Part shown: piece by piece, positions 39,268-47,319 of the stretch
Layout: every line of letters starts with the position of its first letter
How positions within the stretch are numbered: position 1 is the first letter of the stretch
From: a bacterium
GTDB taxonomy: Bacteria; UBA10199; DSSB01
Reading direction: 5' to 3'
Assembly (NCBI GenBank): GCA_035281585.1
Contig: DATEDP010000139.1
Span: forward strand, 1 to 64,000
Length of the DNA stretch: 64,000 bases
The notes under the pieces: model-generated
Told to the model about the DNA's origin: nothing
Seen by the model: the letters and a program-made list of their open reading frames with translations, nothing else
Database searches by the model: none
Made by a program: the position numbers and the translations under genes

Positions 39268-41943
39268 TCACCCGCCATGAGGAGATGTTTCTTTGGCGGC
39301 CGAGATCGGAGTGGCTTCGATCAGGTAGCGTAGGTAGCCGACGTCGGATGTTTTCGAGGCCGTTTTGGCGGAGATCGGAACGCCGAGCTCGCCCCTTCGG
39401 AAGAACTCCAAGCGGCTATGCATGCTCTCCTCCCACCGAGCGAGTCGATTCAGGTCGATCCCCGGATTTTGCGGCACCCATTCGGTTTGCTTGACCACCG
39501 CCTGGTATCCGCGGCGCTCGATCAGGGCGCTCAGGCTTTGGATGCCCGGGTAGCCCGCCACGTTCAAGAGGATCTTTCCCTGGGGAGCAAGCTTGAATCG
39601 AGTTTCGGCCAAGAGGCCGCTCATGAAGCTGAGCCCCACCGAGTCCAGGATCGGCCCCTTCGGAAAACTGGCGAATACCATTTCGGCCTTGTACTTCTCC
39701 GGCAGCGGCTCGAGTGTTTGGCCTTCCAGAAAACGGACCTTTTGGCGGATCCCATTCAGAGCCAGGTTCAAGTTTCCGACGATGGCGGCATTGGGGTCGG
39801 GATCCAAAGCCACGACCTCTTGCGCCAAGCCCAATTTAGCCAGCGTGACCGAGAATCCCGCCGAGCCGGCATTGAACTCCAAAACCCTCGAGAGCGGGCC
39901 GGCCGATTTAAGCCCGGTCATCAAGGTCTCGGCGAAAGACCAAGGCCAGGCTTCGCCCAGATAGCTCGCCGGCAAGCCGACAAGGGTCAGGATGTCTTCG
40001 AAGCCGGGAACGCTGCGGTATCGCACGTCGATCCGATTGCCGGATTGGTTCAAGGTCACCGCCCGCAAGATCCGGATCATTTCCAAGGTTGGGCCCCTTT
40101 TTTCGGGATGGTTCAAGCGTTGAGTCAATTCTTCGAAGATTCGCAATGGATTGCCGCCATTGCGACTTTGATGGTCCACGCGTAGGGCCCACTCCACCGC
40201 GCTCTCGCTGGGCTTCGGACCGAAAGCTTCCGGAAAGAAGGTCGGGAACTGAGAAACTCGCGGGATGGGCGTGCTTGGGGAGCCCGAGGGCGGAATGGAA
40301 GCCGGCGGCGGCGTTTGCGGAGCCGGTTGGGAAGCGGGCGCCGTGATTGGACCCGATGGCTTGGCCGGCACCGGAAGCGCCGGGCTCGCCGGCTTGGGCG
40401 GGGGGGCCGGAATACGCGCTGGAGCCGGTCCCGCGCCGGCTGCCACCGGAGGCTTGGGCGGCCGCCCGCCAGAGCCCGGCAAAGGCGGAGCTTTGGGAGC
40501 CTGGATGGGTTTCGCCGGAAGCGGAGAAGACGACGGTGGCGGAAGGATCAGTTTTTCCCGCGGCCGAGGCGCGCGTGGCGGAGTCGGCTGGAAATTGAGG
40601 AAACGGGGATCGGCCTGCCATTGCTCGAGGAAGAGCGCCACCTCTCGAGGCGCCATTTTCGGAGAGGGCAAGGTCGAGTAACTTTCCAACATACTAGCCA
40701 AGACCCGCAAGCCGGTGTGCCAATCCTCCGGATCTTTGGAATTGAGCCGCATGCTCGTCTTCGGTCCGAGCGCCGCTCCATTTGGAGCGGTGAAAGTTTG
40801 GAGGATCAGGTCCTTGAATTTCCTGAGCTCGGCGGTCGTGCCTTTTTGATCCACGCTTTCGATGAACTTGCGCCAAAACGGAATCAGTTGCGCGGCGGGC
40901 TCCTTCGAGGTGCCATTGCCCTCGCCGCTCATGAATAACCTGTCGGTTGAGGGCAAGGCCGGCTTCGACGATGAGGCTCGGAGCATTTCCGAGGGCGCGC
41001 CGGCGGTGACAAGGCGAGAATCCAAATATTCCGAGCTCCCCCCTCCTCCCGGGGACTTGCTGCGCCAGTGGAGCTCGCGATTGAAGCTCTCCCACTTCGG
41101 CCCCAGGGCGCTGCCGATCAGCCGTCCGGCGACTTTGAATTGCAAGAGCATTGCCAAGGAGCTGAGCCCAAGGTTGGCTCCGCTCAGCGGATCGCGCAAA
41201 CCGGCCCATTCTTCCAATCGATGGCCCAAGAGGATGCCGCCTACTAAACCGACGTCGTGCAGCGGAAGTCGGCCCAGCGCCTTCATGGAGCCCAGGGTGA
41301 GGAAACCGGAAGCCAGCTCCCGGCCCAAGGCCGAGGCGCTCCAATCTTGGGGCTCCGCCAAACCGGCGTTGGCCAAGCGGGTGAAAGCCGAGAAGCTGGG
41401 AACCTCCAGCGCAAAAGCGCCGCCGGTCGCCAGGGCTCGGGCCCCGAAACCCCGGGTGAGGAGGCCGGCGCTGGGCCGGGCGATCAAGCGGGATAAAAAA
41501 GCGGCGCGGGCGACGCCGAAAACGGCTTGGGCGCCGACCATCCCGACCAAGGACGAAGGATGAAAAGCCTCACGGGCGAAGCGGCGAGCCAAGGAATCGA
41601 CCTGGTTGCCGATCGTTCCCCGGCCGAGGAGGGCATCCCGGCGTTCGCGAGCTTGATGGATGACCGGTAGCGAAGGGTGGTCGGCTTGGGCGACGGCGCT
41701 GTAAATTTGACTCGCCAGCTCGAGTCGGTCGGCCCGCTCCTGACGGCCGGCGAAGGATAGCAGGGCCTCGAAAAAGAGCTCGGGATCCCCTTCCCTTTCC
41801 AAACTTTGGAGCTCGCGGCGGCCGGCCGGAGTGGTGTTCGGCAAAAGAGGTGCGAGAAAGTCTCGACGGAAGGATGCGGTGAAGTGAGGAGAGGCCAATT
41901 CCCGTTCTTGGCCCCCGCTCCTAGTGGCGATCGAAGCAGGCAT
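39268..41943 (-). CDS. Large fusion: hydrophobic domain, proline-rich linker, SAM methyltransferase
   Basis: An 891-residue protein of unusual build. Residues 1-120 are soluble and helical. About 125-285 carry several hydrophobic Ala/Gly/Leu helices (HPSSLVGMVGAQAVFGVARAAFLSRLI; GLLTRGFGARALATGGAFALE; DVGLVGGILLGHRL). Residues about 445-590 are a Pro/Ala-rich linker. From about 685 there is a class I methyltransferase fold: motif I EFNAGSAGFSVTLAKLG, ALDPDPNA for the ribose, and VFASFPKGPI at the NPPY position. The Gly-rich loop is atypical but keeps G-x-x-G. The target is unknown. No membership is recognised for the N-terminal part. An AT-rich stretch lies upstream of the ATG; no clear promoter. 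Confidence 0.75.
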   Translation of the reverse strand: MPASIATRSGGQERELASPHFTASFRRDFLAPLLPNTTPAGRRELQSLEREGDPELFFEALLSFAGRQERADRLELASQIYSAVAQADHPSLPVIHQARERRDALLGRGTIGNQVDSLARRFAREAFHPSSLVGMVGAQAVFGVARAAFLSRLIARPSAGLLTRGFGARALATGGAFALEVPSFSAFTRLANAGLAEPQDWSASALGRELASGFLTLGSMKALGRLPLHDVGLVGGILLGHRLEEWAGLRDPLSGANLGLSSLAMLLQFKVAGRLIGSALGPKWESFNRELHWRSKSPGGGGSSEYLDSRLVTAGAPSEMLRASSSKPALPSTDRLFMSGEGNGTSKEPAAQLIPFWRKFIESVDQKGTTAELRKFKDLILQTFTAPNGAALGPKTSMRLNSKDPEDWHTGLRVLASMLESYSTLPSPKMAPREVALFLEQWQADPRFLNFQPTPPRAPRPREKLILPPPSSSPLPAKPIQAPKAPPLPGSGGRPPKPPVAAGAGPAPARIPAPPPKPASPALPVPAKPSGPITAPASQPAPQTPPPASIPPSGSPSTPIPRVSQFPTFFPEAFGPKPSESAVEWALRVDHQSRNGGNPLRIFEELTQRLNHPEKRGPTLEMIRILRAVTLNQSGNRIDVRYRSVPGFEDILTLVGLPASYLGEAWPWSFAETLMTGLKSAGPLSRVLEFNAGSAGFSVTLAKLGLAQEVVALDPDPNAAIVGNLNLALNGIRQKVRFLEGQTLEPLPEKYKAEMVFASFPKGPILDSVGLSFMSGLLAETRFKLAPQGKILLNVAGYPGIQSLSALIERRGYQAVVKQTEWVPQNPGIDLNRLARWEESMHSRLEFFRRGELGVPISAKTASKTSDVGYLRYLIEATPISAAKETSPHGG

Positions 41944-42042
41944 GGGTCCCGAGCCTAAAAAAGATTTAATTGCGAATACTTGGCTCTAGGCCTCGGCCCG
42001 CCAATGGAAAAGTTGCTGCCAAATTCCAGAGTGATTTCGAGG

Positions 42043-42171
42043 ACCCCCCTTTGAAAAAGGGGGGCTGGGGGGATTTTGAAAGCCTTTGCAAAATAAATGG
42101 GGTTCGATTTCCAGTTTTTTCTTCCTGCGACCGCTTTAAATCCCCCTTAATCCCCCTTTTTCAAAGGGGGA
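42043..42171. repeat. CCCCCCTTTGAAAAAGGGGGG fold-back repeat
   Basis: Second copy of the 11052-11168 family: the same end hairpins (CCCCCCTTTGAAAAAGGGGG and CCCCCTTTTTCAAAGGGGG) and the same GGGGGGATTT / AAATCCCCC step, but a different central loop. It lies in the 250-base spacer upstream of the methyltransferase fusion, where I see no gene. Confidence 0.8.
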
Positions 42172-42198
42172 AAATCTTAATATCGATGGCTGGGAAAA

Positions 42199-42237
42199 TG
42201 CCCGGGGCCGGAATCGAACCGGCACGGCCCTTTCGGA
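42199..42237 (-). pseudogene. Tail fragment of tRNA-Leu
   Basis: These 39 bases are identical to 42349-42387, the 3' part of tRNA-Leu from the variable arm through the T arm and acceptor end. The 5' 47 bases are missing, and the fragment joins directly to a copy of the spacer module that also precedes the intact tRNA. It cannot fold into a tRNA. It looks like a deleted tandem duplicate; a past integration scar in the tRNA 3' end is the alternative. Confidence 0.8.
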
Positions 42238-42309
42238 TAATTCGCTCAGCCCGGCTAAGCCGTGCCGAGCTAAAGCCCAGGTGGAGCCTGCTCCCCCTTC
42301 AACCCCCAT
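42238..42309. repeat. tRNA-linked hairpin module R2
   Basis: Homologous to 42435-42510: both begin TA(A)TTCGC, contain GCTAAAGCYCAGG, and end CTCCCCCTTCAACCCCCAT. The first hairpin arms (CTCAGCCCGGC / GCCGTGCCGAG) and the second (GGTGGAGC / GCTCCCCC) differ in sequence from R1 yet still largely pair. Confidence 0.65.
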
Positions 42310-42348
42310 TGATGCGTAATACTTAAACGTCGCCATGTGGGGTGAGTG

Positions 42349-42434
42349 TGCCCGGGGCCGGAATCGAACCGGCACGGCCCTTTCGGACCTCAGGATTTTA
42401 AGTCCTGTGCGTCTACCAGTTCCGCCACCCGGGC
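42349..42434 (-). tRNA. tRNA-Leu (anticodon TAA)
   Basis: An 86-base class II tRNA: acceptor GCCCGGG/CCCGGGC with discriminator A, anticodon stem around CTTAAAA, a long variable arm (GAGGTCCGAAAGGGCC region) and T loop TTCGATT. CCA is not encoded. It lies downstream of tRNA-Cys on the same strand and is probably co-transcribed. Confidence 0.95.
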
Positions 42435-42510
42435 TATTCGCGAGCCTCGGCAAAGCCGAGTCTCGCTAAAGCTCAGGGGGAGAATTCCATTCTCCCCCTT
42501 CAACCCCCAT
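42435..42510. repeat. tRNA-linked hairpin module R1
   Basis: Two hairpins: CGAGCCTCGGC / GCCGAGTCTCG (42440-42464) and GGGGGAGAAT / ATTCTCCCCC (42476-42498) joined by CTAAAGCTCA, then CTTCAACCCCCAT. It lies between tRNA-Cys and tRNA-Leu and could be a processing spacer. Confidence 0.65.
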
Positions 42511-42544
42511 CGGTTAGAGAAAGGGGAATTTTTTATTTTCATTA

Positions 42545-42615
<71 letters not shown>

Positions 42616-42667
42616 GTGGGCCGCCAAAAGCGGCGGGGAATTGCTCTAGTGATTTTTAGGGGTTCCG

Positions 42668-43744
42668 TCAACCCGATTGAGGCAGAGTTTCGGGTAAAGC
42701 GGGCTCGGAGCCGAGGCCTCGGGCCGGCAGCGGAGGCTCGCGCTGCAAATCGCGGTCGTGCCGATCCTTCCACTTCTTCTTGCGATGAAATTCGAAGCTC
42801 TGCTCGGACTCCGGCGAGATGGCTTTGAAGGCCTCCTCGCCCTGCAACCACAGCCGATTGCCGGCCTTGTCCCGGACCGAAAGGCTGTCCAAGCTCAGGC
42901 GGATTGGGTTGGCGTTCCAAAAGAAGTCGGGAGCCGCCAAAGTGAGGACACAACGATAGCGCTGAGTCTGTTGGACCCGGCGGCAGCGGGCGTCCTCGAG
43001 GCTGCTCCGGTTGTTTCCGACTCCCAGCCGATAGGTCACGCGCAACGAGGAGCGGTCGATGCCGCTCCCGCCATCGACGATCTCGAAGGCCTGCTCCAAT
43101 TTGATCTTCAAGACTCCGGCGTCGTAGGCCATGGGCTGGGGCGCTTTCTTGTAGGTGCGAAAACCCAGGAGCTTGGGCGGCTCTTGATCGACCTTGGGAT
43201 TTTGCACCTCGAGCTCCTCGACCCGGGAGAATTCGAAGAGGTAGCGGCGTAACGAATAATAGCTCTGGGAGCTGGTGGCCCAAAACAAGTCGGAAACTTG
43301 ATAAACTCCGGGCGCGGTGGTCGCCGGGATACTCCAATCACCGCCGAAGCAGGCTTGACCGTCGGGCTTGAGCCGGAAAAGCCGGTTCCCGACGACGATG
43401 GTCATTCGATGCGGAGGGACGGCCGAGTCTTCCATCAGAAGCTGAAAGCCGATGGCATTTTCCTGCAGTTGATCGAGAAAAGCCGAGGCGTTGGCGCTGA
43501 GCCGGATGCAGAGGTCGATTTTCTGACCGGCGGTGACCCGATGGCGTTCATCGACCGGCCGCTGGCTGTCCTCGGGGAAAAAAAGGATTTCGCCATAAGG
43601 CCCGGTGGGCCGCGATTCGGGAGCGCTTTCCACCGCCAAGCTGGGAGCTTCGGAGCTTGGGCCCGGCGCGTCGGCTCGGGCCACGAAGGCCAGCGCCAGC
43701 AAGCTGCTTGAAAGGAAGAGGATCGTCGACCTTCGGCCCATCAT
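42668..43744 (-). CDS. Exported protein of unknown function
   Basis: A 358-residue protein with a signal peptide (MMGRRSTILFLSSSLLALAFVARA, cleavage near ARA). The mature part is mostly beta strands with paired cysteines (DLCIRLSAN; GQACFGGDW; DARCRRVQQTQRYRCVLTL) and segments such as GGSGIDRSSLRVTYRLG and SLSVRDKAGNRLWL that resemble Ig-like or CARDB-like extracellular domains. The C-terminal 50 residues are basic and Pro-rich. No family recognised. It runs toward the tRNA-Cys/tRNA-Leu pair and is divergent from the glycosyltransferase operon. Confidence 0.72.
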   Translation of the reverse strand: MMGRRSTILFLSSSLLALAFVARADAPGPSSEAPSLAVESAPESRPTGPYGEILFFPEDSQRPVDERHRVTAGQKIDLCIRLSANASAFLDQLQENAIGFQLLMEDSAVPPHRMTIVVGNRLFRLKPDGQACFGGDWSIPATTAPGVYQVSDLFWATSSQSYYSLRRYLFEFSRVEELEVQNPKVDQEPPKLLGFRTYKKAPQPMAYDAGVLKIKLEQAFEIVDGGSGIDRSSLRVTYRLGVGNNRSSLEDARCRRVQQTQRYRCVLTLAAPDFFWNANPIRLSLDSLSVRDKAGNRLWLQGEEAFKAISPESEQSFEFHRKKKWKDRHDRDLQREPPLPARGLGSEPALPETLPQSG

Positions 43745-43847
43745 TCGCGGACTTGTAGAGGTCCCCCCGCCCTTTAGTCAAGAATGAGATGGAGGAAAGC
43801 CGAGAATCCCGTTGGCCCTGGGCCTCGGAAATGCTAGGAATTTTAAA

Positions 43848-44726
43848 ATGCCCTCGCCGTCCAGCATCATCATTCCGGCCTACAACGAAGAAGCCGCCAT
43901 CGCCTCGGTCATCGAGCAGGTCCGCCGAGCCCGGCCCGGCGACGAGATCTTGGTCGTGGACGACGCCTCGACCGACCGCACCGCCGAGCTCGCGAGCGCT
44001 GCCGGCGCCCACGTCATTCGCCATCGCCACAACCTCGGCTACGGCGGTGCGCTGAAAACCGGAATCCGGCACGCCAAGCACGAGACCGTCGTTTTTTTCG
44101 ATGCCGATGACCAATTCTATCCCGAGGACATCGGCAAGCTGGTCGAGGCCCTTGGCGAAGCCGACATGGCGGTCGGGCAAAGACCCGAGGGCTCGGGCGC
44201 GCTCAGCCGCCGTTCCGGGAAATGGTTTCTCTACAAGGTCGCCAACTATTTGGTCGGCTATCAGATCCCCGACCTCAACTGCGGCCTGCGGGCCCTCCGC
44301 CGCGACTTGGCCGCCCAATTCCTCCATTTGCTGCCCAACGGCTTTTCCTTGACCACGACGATCACGCTCGCCGCCATCCGCAGCGGCTATCTGGTCAACT
44401 ACCTGCCGATCCGCTTGAAGGACCGGACCACCGGCAAGAGCCGGGTCTCGATCCGCGATTTCTTCCGCACCATGCTGCTGATCGTGCGGATGATCGCCCT
44501 CTTCGCCCCCCTGCGGATTTTCATTCCGGCCAGCGCCTTCTTGGCGGCGGTGGCCATTCCCTGTCTGGTTTACGATATCTTCCACCACGATATCGGTGAC
44601 ACCACGGTCTTGCTTTGGCTGGCGTCGATGATGCTTTTCTTCTTCGGCCTTCTCGCCGACACCGTGGCCCTGGTCTCGCGCCAAGGCTCCCGCGAAATCT
44701 CTCCGCCCTCCGCTGGGGAGGGGTAG
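43848..44726 (+). CDS. Family 2 glycosyltransferase with C-terminal membrane helices
   Basis: A 292-residue GT-A enzyme of the DPM/GtrB/polyprenyl-phosphate type: IIIPAYNEEAAIASVI at the start, EILVVDDASTDRTAEL, ETVVFFDADDQFYPEDI with the metal-binding DAD, and PDLNCGLRALRRDL. Two or three C-terminal helices (LRIFIPASAFLAAVAIPCLV; VLLWLASMMLFFFGLLADTVALVS) fit a membrane-bound dolichyl/undecaprenyl-phosphate sugar synthase. ATG 43848 has AGGA eight bases upstream. addB follows after one base. Confidence 0.9.
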   Translation: MPSPSSIIIPAYNEEAAIASVIEQVRRARPGDEILVVDDASTDRTAELASAAGAHVIRHRHNLGYGGALKTGIRHAKHETVVFFDADDQFYPEDIGKLVEALGEADMAVGQRPEGSGALSRRSGKWFLYKVANYLVGYQIPDLNCGLRALRRDLAAQFLHLLPNGFSLTTTITLAAIRSGYLVNYLPIRLKDRTTGKSRVSIRDFFRTMLLIVRMIALFAPLRIFIPASAFLAAVAIPCLVYDIFHHDIGDTTVLLWLASMMLFFFGLLADTVALVSRQGSREISPPSAGEG

Positions 44727-44727
44727 C

Positions 44728-47319
44728 ATGCCGCTGCGCCTGGTCTATTCCGCTTCCCTCGTCCCCTGCCGCGACGAAGCGGTGGAGGCGGTCTTGCGCC
44801 GGCACGTCGACTTCAAGCTCCGGGACAGCTTTCGGATCGTCGTCCCGGACCTGGAATCGCGCCTCGACCTCGAGCGGAGCCTGCTCGCCGATCCGCGATT
44901 GGGCGAGGTCCTCATCGGCAAGAGCCTTTTGACCTGGCCGGCGCTGATTCAAAACCTGCTCCGCGAGCTGCCTTCGGTCCGCCCCGCGCCGAGCCCGGCT
45001 TTGCAGAGGCGGGCGCTGGGCGCGGCGCTGATCCAGGCCGGCCTCGATTGGAAGCTCGACCTCGACTCCCAGCGCCGCCTGATCCGGGAGCTTCAGCAAA
45101 TCCTCCGCCAGCACGGCCCGGGCCCGGCCTTCAACCCCGGCGCCCGCTTGGCCCAGACCTGGCAGCGAATCCTGGCCGAACGCTTCGGAGCTTGGACCGC
45201 CGACGAGGCCGCGGGGCGGCTTTGGTCGGCCCTGGCGACTCGAAGCTGGCGCGAGCTCGCCGAGCCACGCGAGATCTTTTTGCTGGGGTTCCGGATTCCC
45301 GATCCGGCATTTCTCCGCGGGATCCAAGCCCTCCTCCAAAATTTTCCCGACCTGCTCCTCCACCTTTACTTGCCGCCCCGTGATCCGCTCGCCGGCGAGG
45401 AGGGCCGATGGTTGAATTGGCGGGATTGGCTCGAGGAATGGGCCGAAGGTTTCGAGGAGTGGCCGGCCTCGCCGGCGCCCGCGCGAAGCTTGCGGGTCTT
45501 TCCCACCGTCGTCCACGAGGCCGGCCATCTGCTGGAGCAGAAGCCGGACGAAGATTTTCAGCTCCTGGTCGCCGGCTCCGGCGAGCTGGGGCCGCAACTC
45601 GAAGCCCGCTTTCTCCTCGGCCTTGGCCTGGGTCCGCCGAGCCCCCATGGCAGTCACGCGGCCTTCTGCGCCGAATTGCTCGAGGCCATGGGAAGGGATT
45701 TGGCCGAGGCTGAAGCCTCCTTGGAGGAATTCCTGGCCGGCAAGGAAGAGCTTTTTAGGGATTTTCAATCGCGGCTTTCCCGTTCCGGCGACGCCGAGGG
45801 CCTGCGGCTCCTCGAGGCTTTTTTGCAAAAGCTGAAGGAGCAATCGGCCGCCCAAAGCCTCGACCCGGAGAGACGGGAGCCGAGTCAATGGCTGGAAGAA
45901 ATCCGCGAAGAGTGGCTCGGGCTTCGCCTGACTTCAGCGGCGGCCAAGCAGCTGCCTTGGCGCCGGCTCGATCGTCCCGGGATGGCTTCGCCTTCCCGCC
46001 TATGGCTGGCCGGCCTCCGCGAGGGAGCGGTCCCCGCCGGCACCGAAGCGGCTTTCTTTGATGAGGAGAAGCCCTTTGCCTTGGTCAGCTGGGAGGAAAA
46101 ACTGGGCTTCGACCAGGTCCTGCGCTCGGCCCGGGATTCCTTGCTCTTCAGCTATTCTGAATTTTCGCTGGATGGCCGCCCGGCCTCGCCTTCGCCCTGG
46201 CTGGACCACTTGATTCCCTCCGAGGCCCAACGGAGCGAGAGCGAGCTGCCTTTGCGGCCCTGGAGTCGATCGGCTTTTTGGGAGGAGAACCTGCGCCGCG
46301 AGGCGGCCCGCCGCGGCCCGCCGCTCGGCGCCGATTCCGGCAATTTGAGCGGCCTGGGCTTGGAGGCCCTGTTGCTGGAGCAGATGCGGGCCAAGCCCTT
46401 GAGCCCGACTTATCTCGACAACCTCGCCAAGTGCCCTTGGAGCTTTTTCGCCCGCCGCCATCTCAAGCTGGCGCGGGAACCCGAGGAAGATCTCGAAATC
46501 GATCCGCGGCGCCGCGGCAGCCTCCAGCACCGGCTTTTGGAGGCCGCCTTCGCCGACCTGATCCGCGGGCATTTCGAAAAGGGGGCCCGGCCGAGCTTGG
46601 CCCAAGTCGAAGCGAGCTTGGAGCGGGTCTATACCGCCTTGGCCGCCGAGACGATGGAACAGCCCTCGCCGATTCCGCCGGTCCTGCTCCGGGATCAGCT
46701 GGAAAGGATGCGCGAAGTCGCCCGCTTCCTTTTGAGCGAGGAGCAAGAGTGCTGGACCCAGGCCAAGCAACGGCTGATTCCGCGCCACCTCGAATGGGGC
46801 TTCGGCCGGGGCGGAGTTCCGCCGCTGGAGGTCGAGCTGGAGGACGGCCGAAGCCTGCCCTTGACCGGTCAGATCGACCGAATCGATCAGAGCGAGGACG
46901 GCCGCCACTTTCTCCTGATCGATTACAAGTCCTCGCGCTCCACCGATTTGGCGGCCGAGCTCCGCGAGGGGCTCAGTCTCCAGCTTTGGGTTTATCTGCG
47001 GGCCGTCCGCCAACATCTCTTCACCGGGGCCGAGGCCCTGGGCGGTCTTTATTGGGATTTGAAAGAGCGCAGCAAGAACCAGGGCATGGTCCGCCGGGAG
47101 CTTTATCGCGACTTCACCCACCGCAACAATTTCGCCGCCTCCAAGTCGATCATGAAGAACGAAGAGTACGAGAAGGTCGGCCACCGCCTCGAGGAGAGAC
47201 TCCGCTCGCTGCTGAAGCGGGCCTTGAGCGGCGATTATTCGCTGGATCCGGAAAAATGCTCGGGCGGGTATTGCGATTATTTCGAGATTTGCCGCTATGG
47301 AAACAAACCGCGAAATTGA
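44728..47319 (+). CDS. addB: AddB-like nuclease subunit of a RecBCD-type complex
   Basis: An 863-residue protein with a degenerate helicase-like N-terminal half lacking a Walker A motif, and a C-terminal PD-(D/E)XK nuclease domain: GQIDRIDQSEDGRHFLLIDYKSSRS near 715-733 and QLWVYLRAVRQHL. Cysteines in KCPWSFF (about 568) and CSGGYCDYFEIC (843-854) match the four-Cys iron-sulfur staple of AddB nucleases. It is shorter than Bacillus AddB (about 1160). With AddA it would process double-strand breaks for recombination. The 3' 23 bases overlap addA. Confidence 0.85.
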   Translation: MPLRLVYSASLVPCRDEAVEAVLRRHVDFKLRDSFRIVVPDLESRLDLERSLLADPRLGEVLIGKSLLTWPALIQNLLRELPSVRPAPSPALQRRALGAALIQAGLDWKLDLDSQRRLIRELQQILRQHGPGPAFNPGARLAQTWQRILAERFGAWTADEAAGRLWSALATRSWRELAEPREIFLLGFRIPDPAFLRGIQALLQNFPDLLLHLYLPPRDPLAGEEGRWLNWRDWLEEWAEGFEEWPASPAPARSLRVFPTVVHEAGHLLEQKPDEDFQLLVAGSGELGPQLEARFLLGLGLGPPSPHGSHAAFCAELLEAMGRDLAEAEASLEEFLAGKEELFRDFQSRLSRSGDAEGLRLLEAFLQKLKEQSAAQSLDPERREPSQWLEEIREEWLGLRLTSAAAKQLPWRRLDRPGMASPSRLWLAGLREGAVPAGTEAAFFDEEKPFALVSWEEKLGFDQVLRSARDSLLFSYSEFSLDGRPASPSPWLDHLIPSEAQRSESELPLRPWSRSAFWEENLRREAARRGPPLGADSGNLSGLGLEALLLEQMRAKPLSPTYLDNLAKCPWSFFARRHLKLAREPEEDLEIDPRRRGSLQHRLLEAAFADLIRGHFEKGARPSLAQVEASLERVYTALAAETMEQPSPIPPVLLRDQLERMREVARFLLSEEQECWTQAKQRLIPRHLEWGFGRGGVPPLEVELEDGRSLPLTGQIDRIDQSEDGRHFLLIDYKSSRSTDLAAELREGLSLQLWVYLRAVRQHLFTGAEALGGLYWDLKERSKNQGMVRRELYRDFTHRNNFAASKSIMKNEEYEKVGHRLEERLRSLLKRALSGDYSLDPEKCSGGYCDYFEICRYGNKPRN

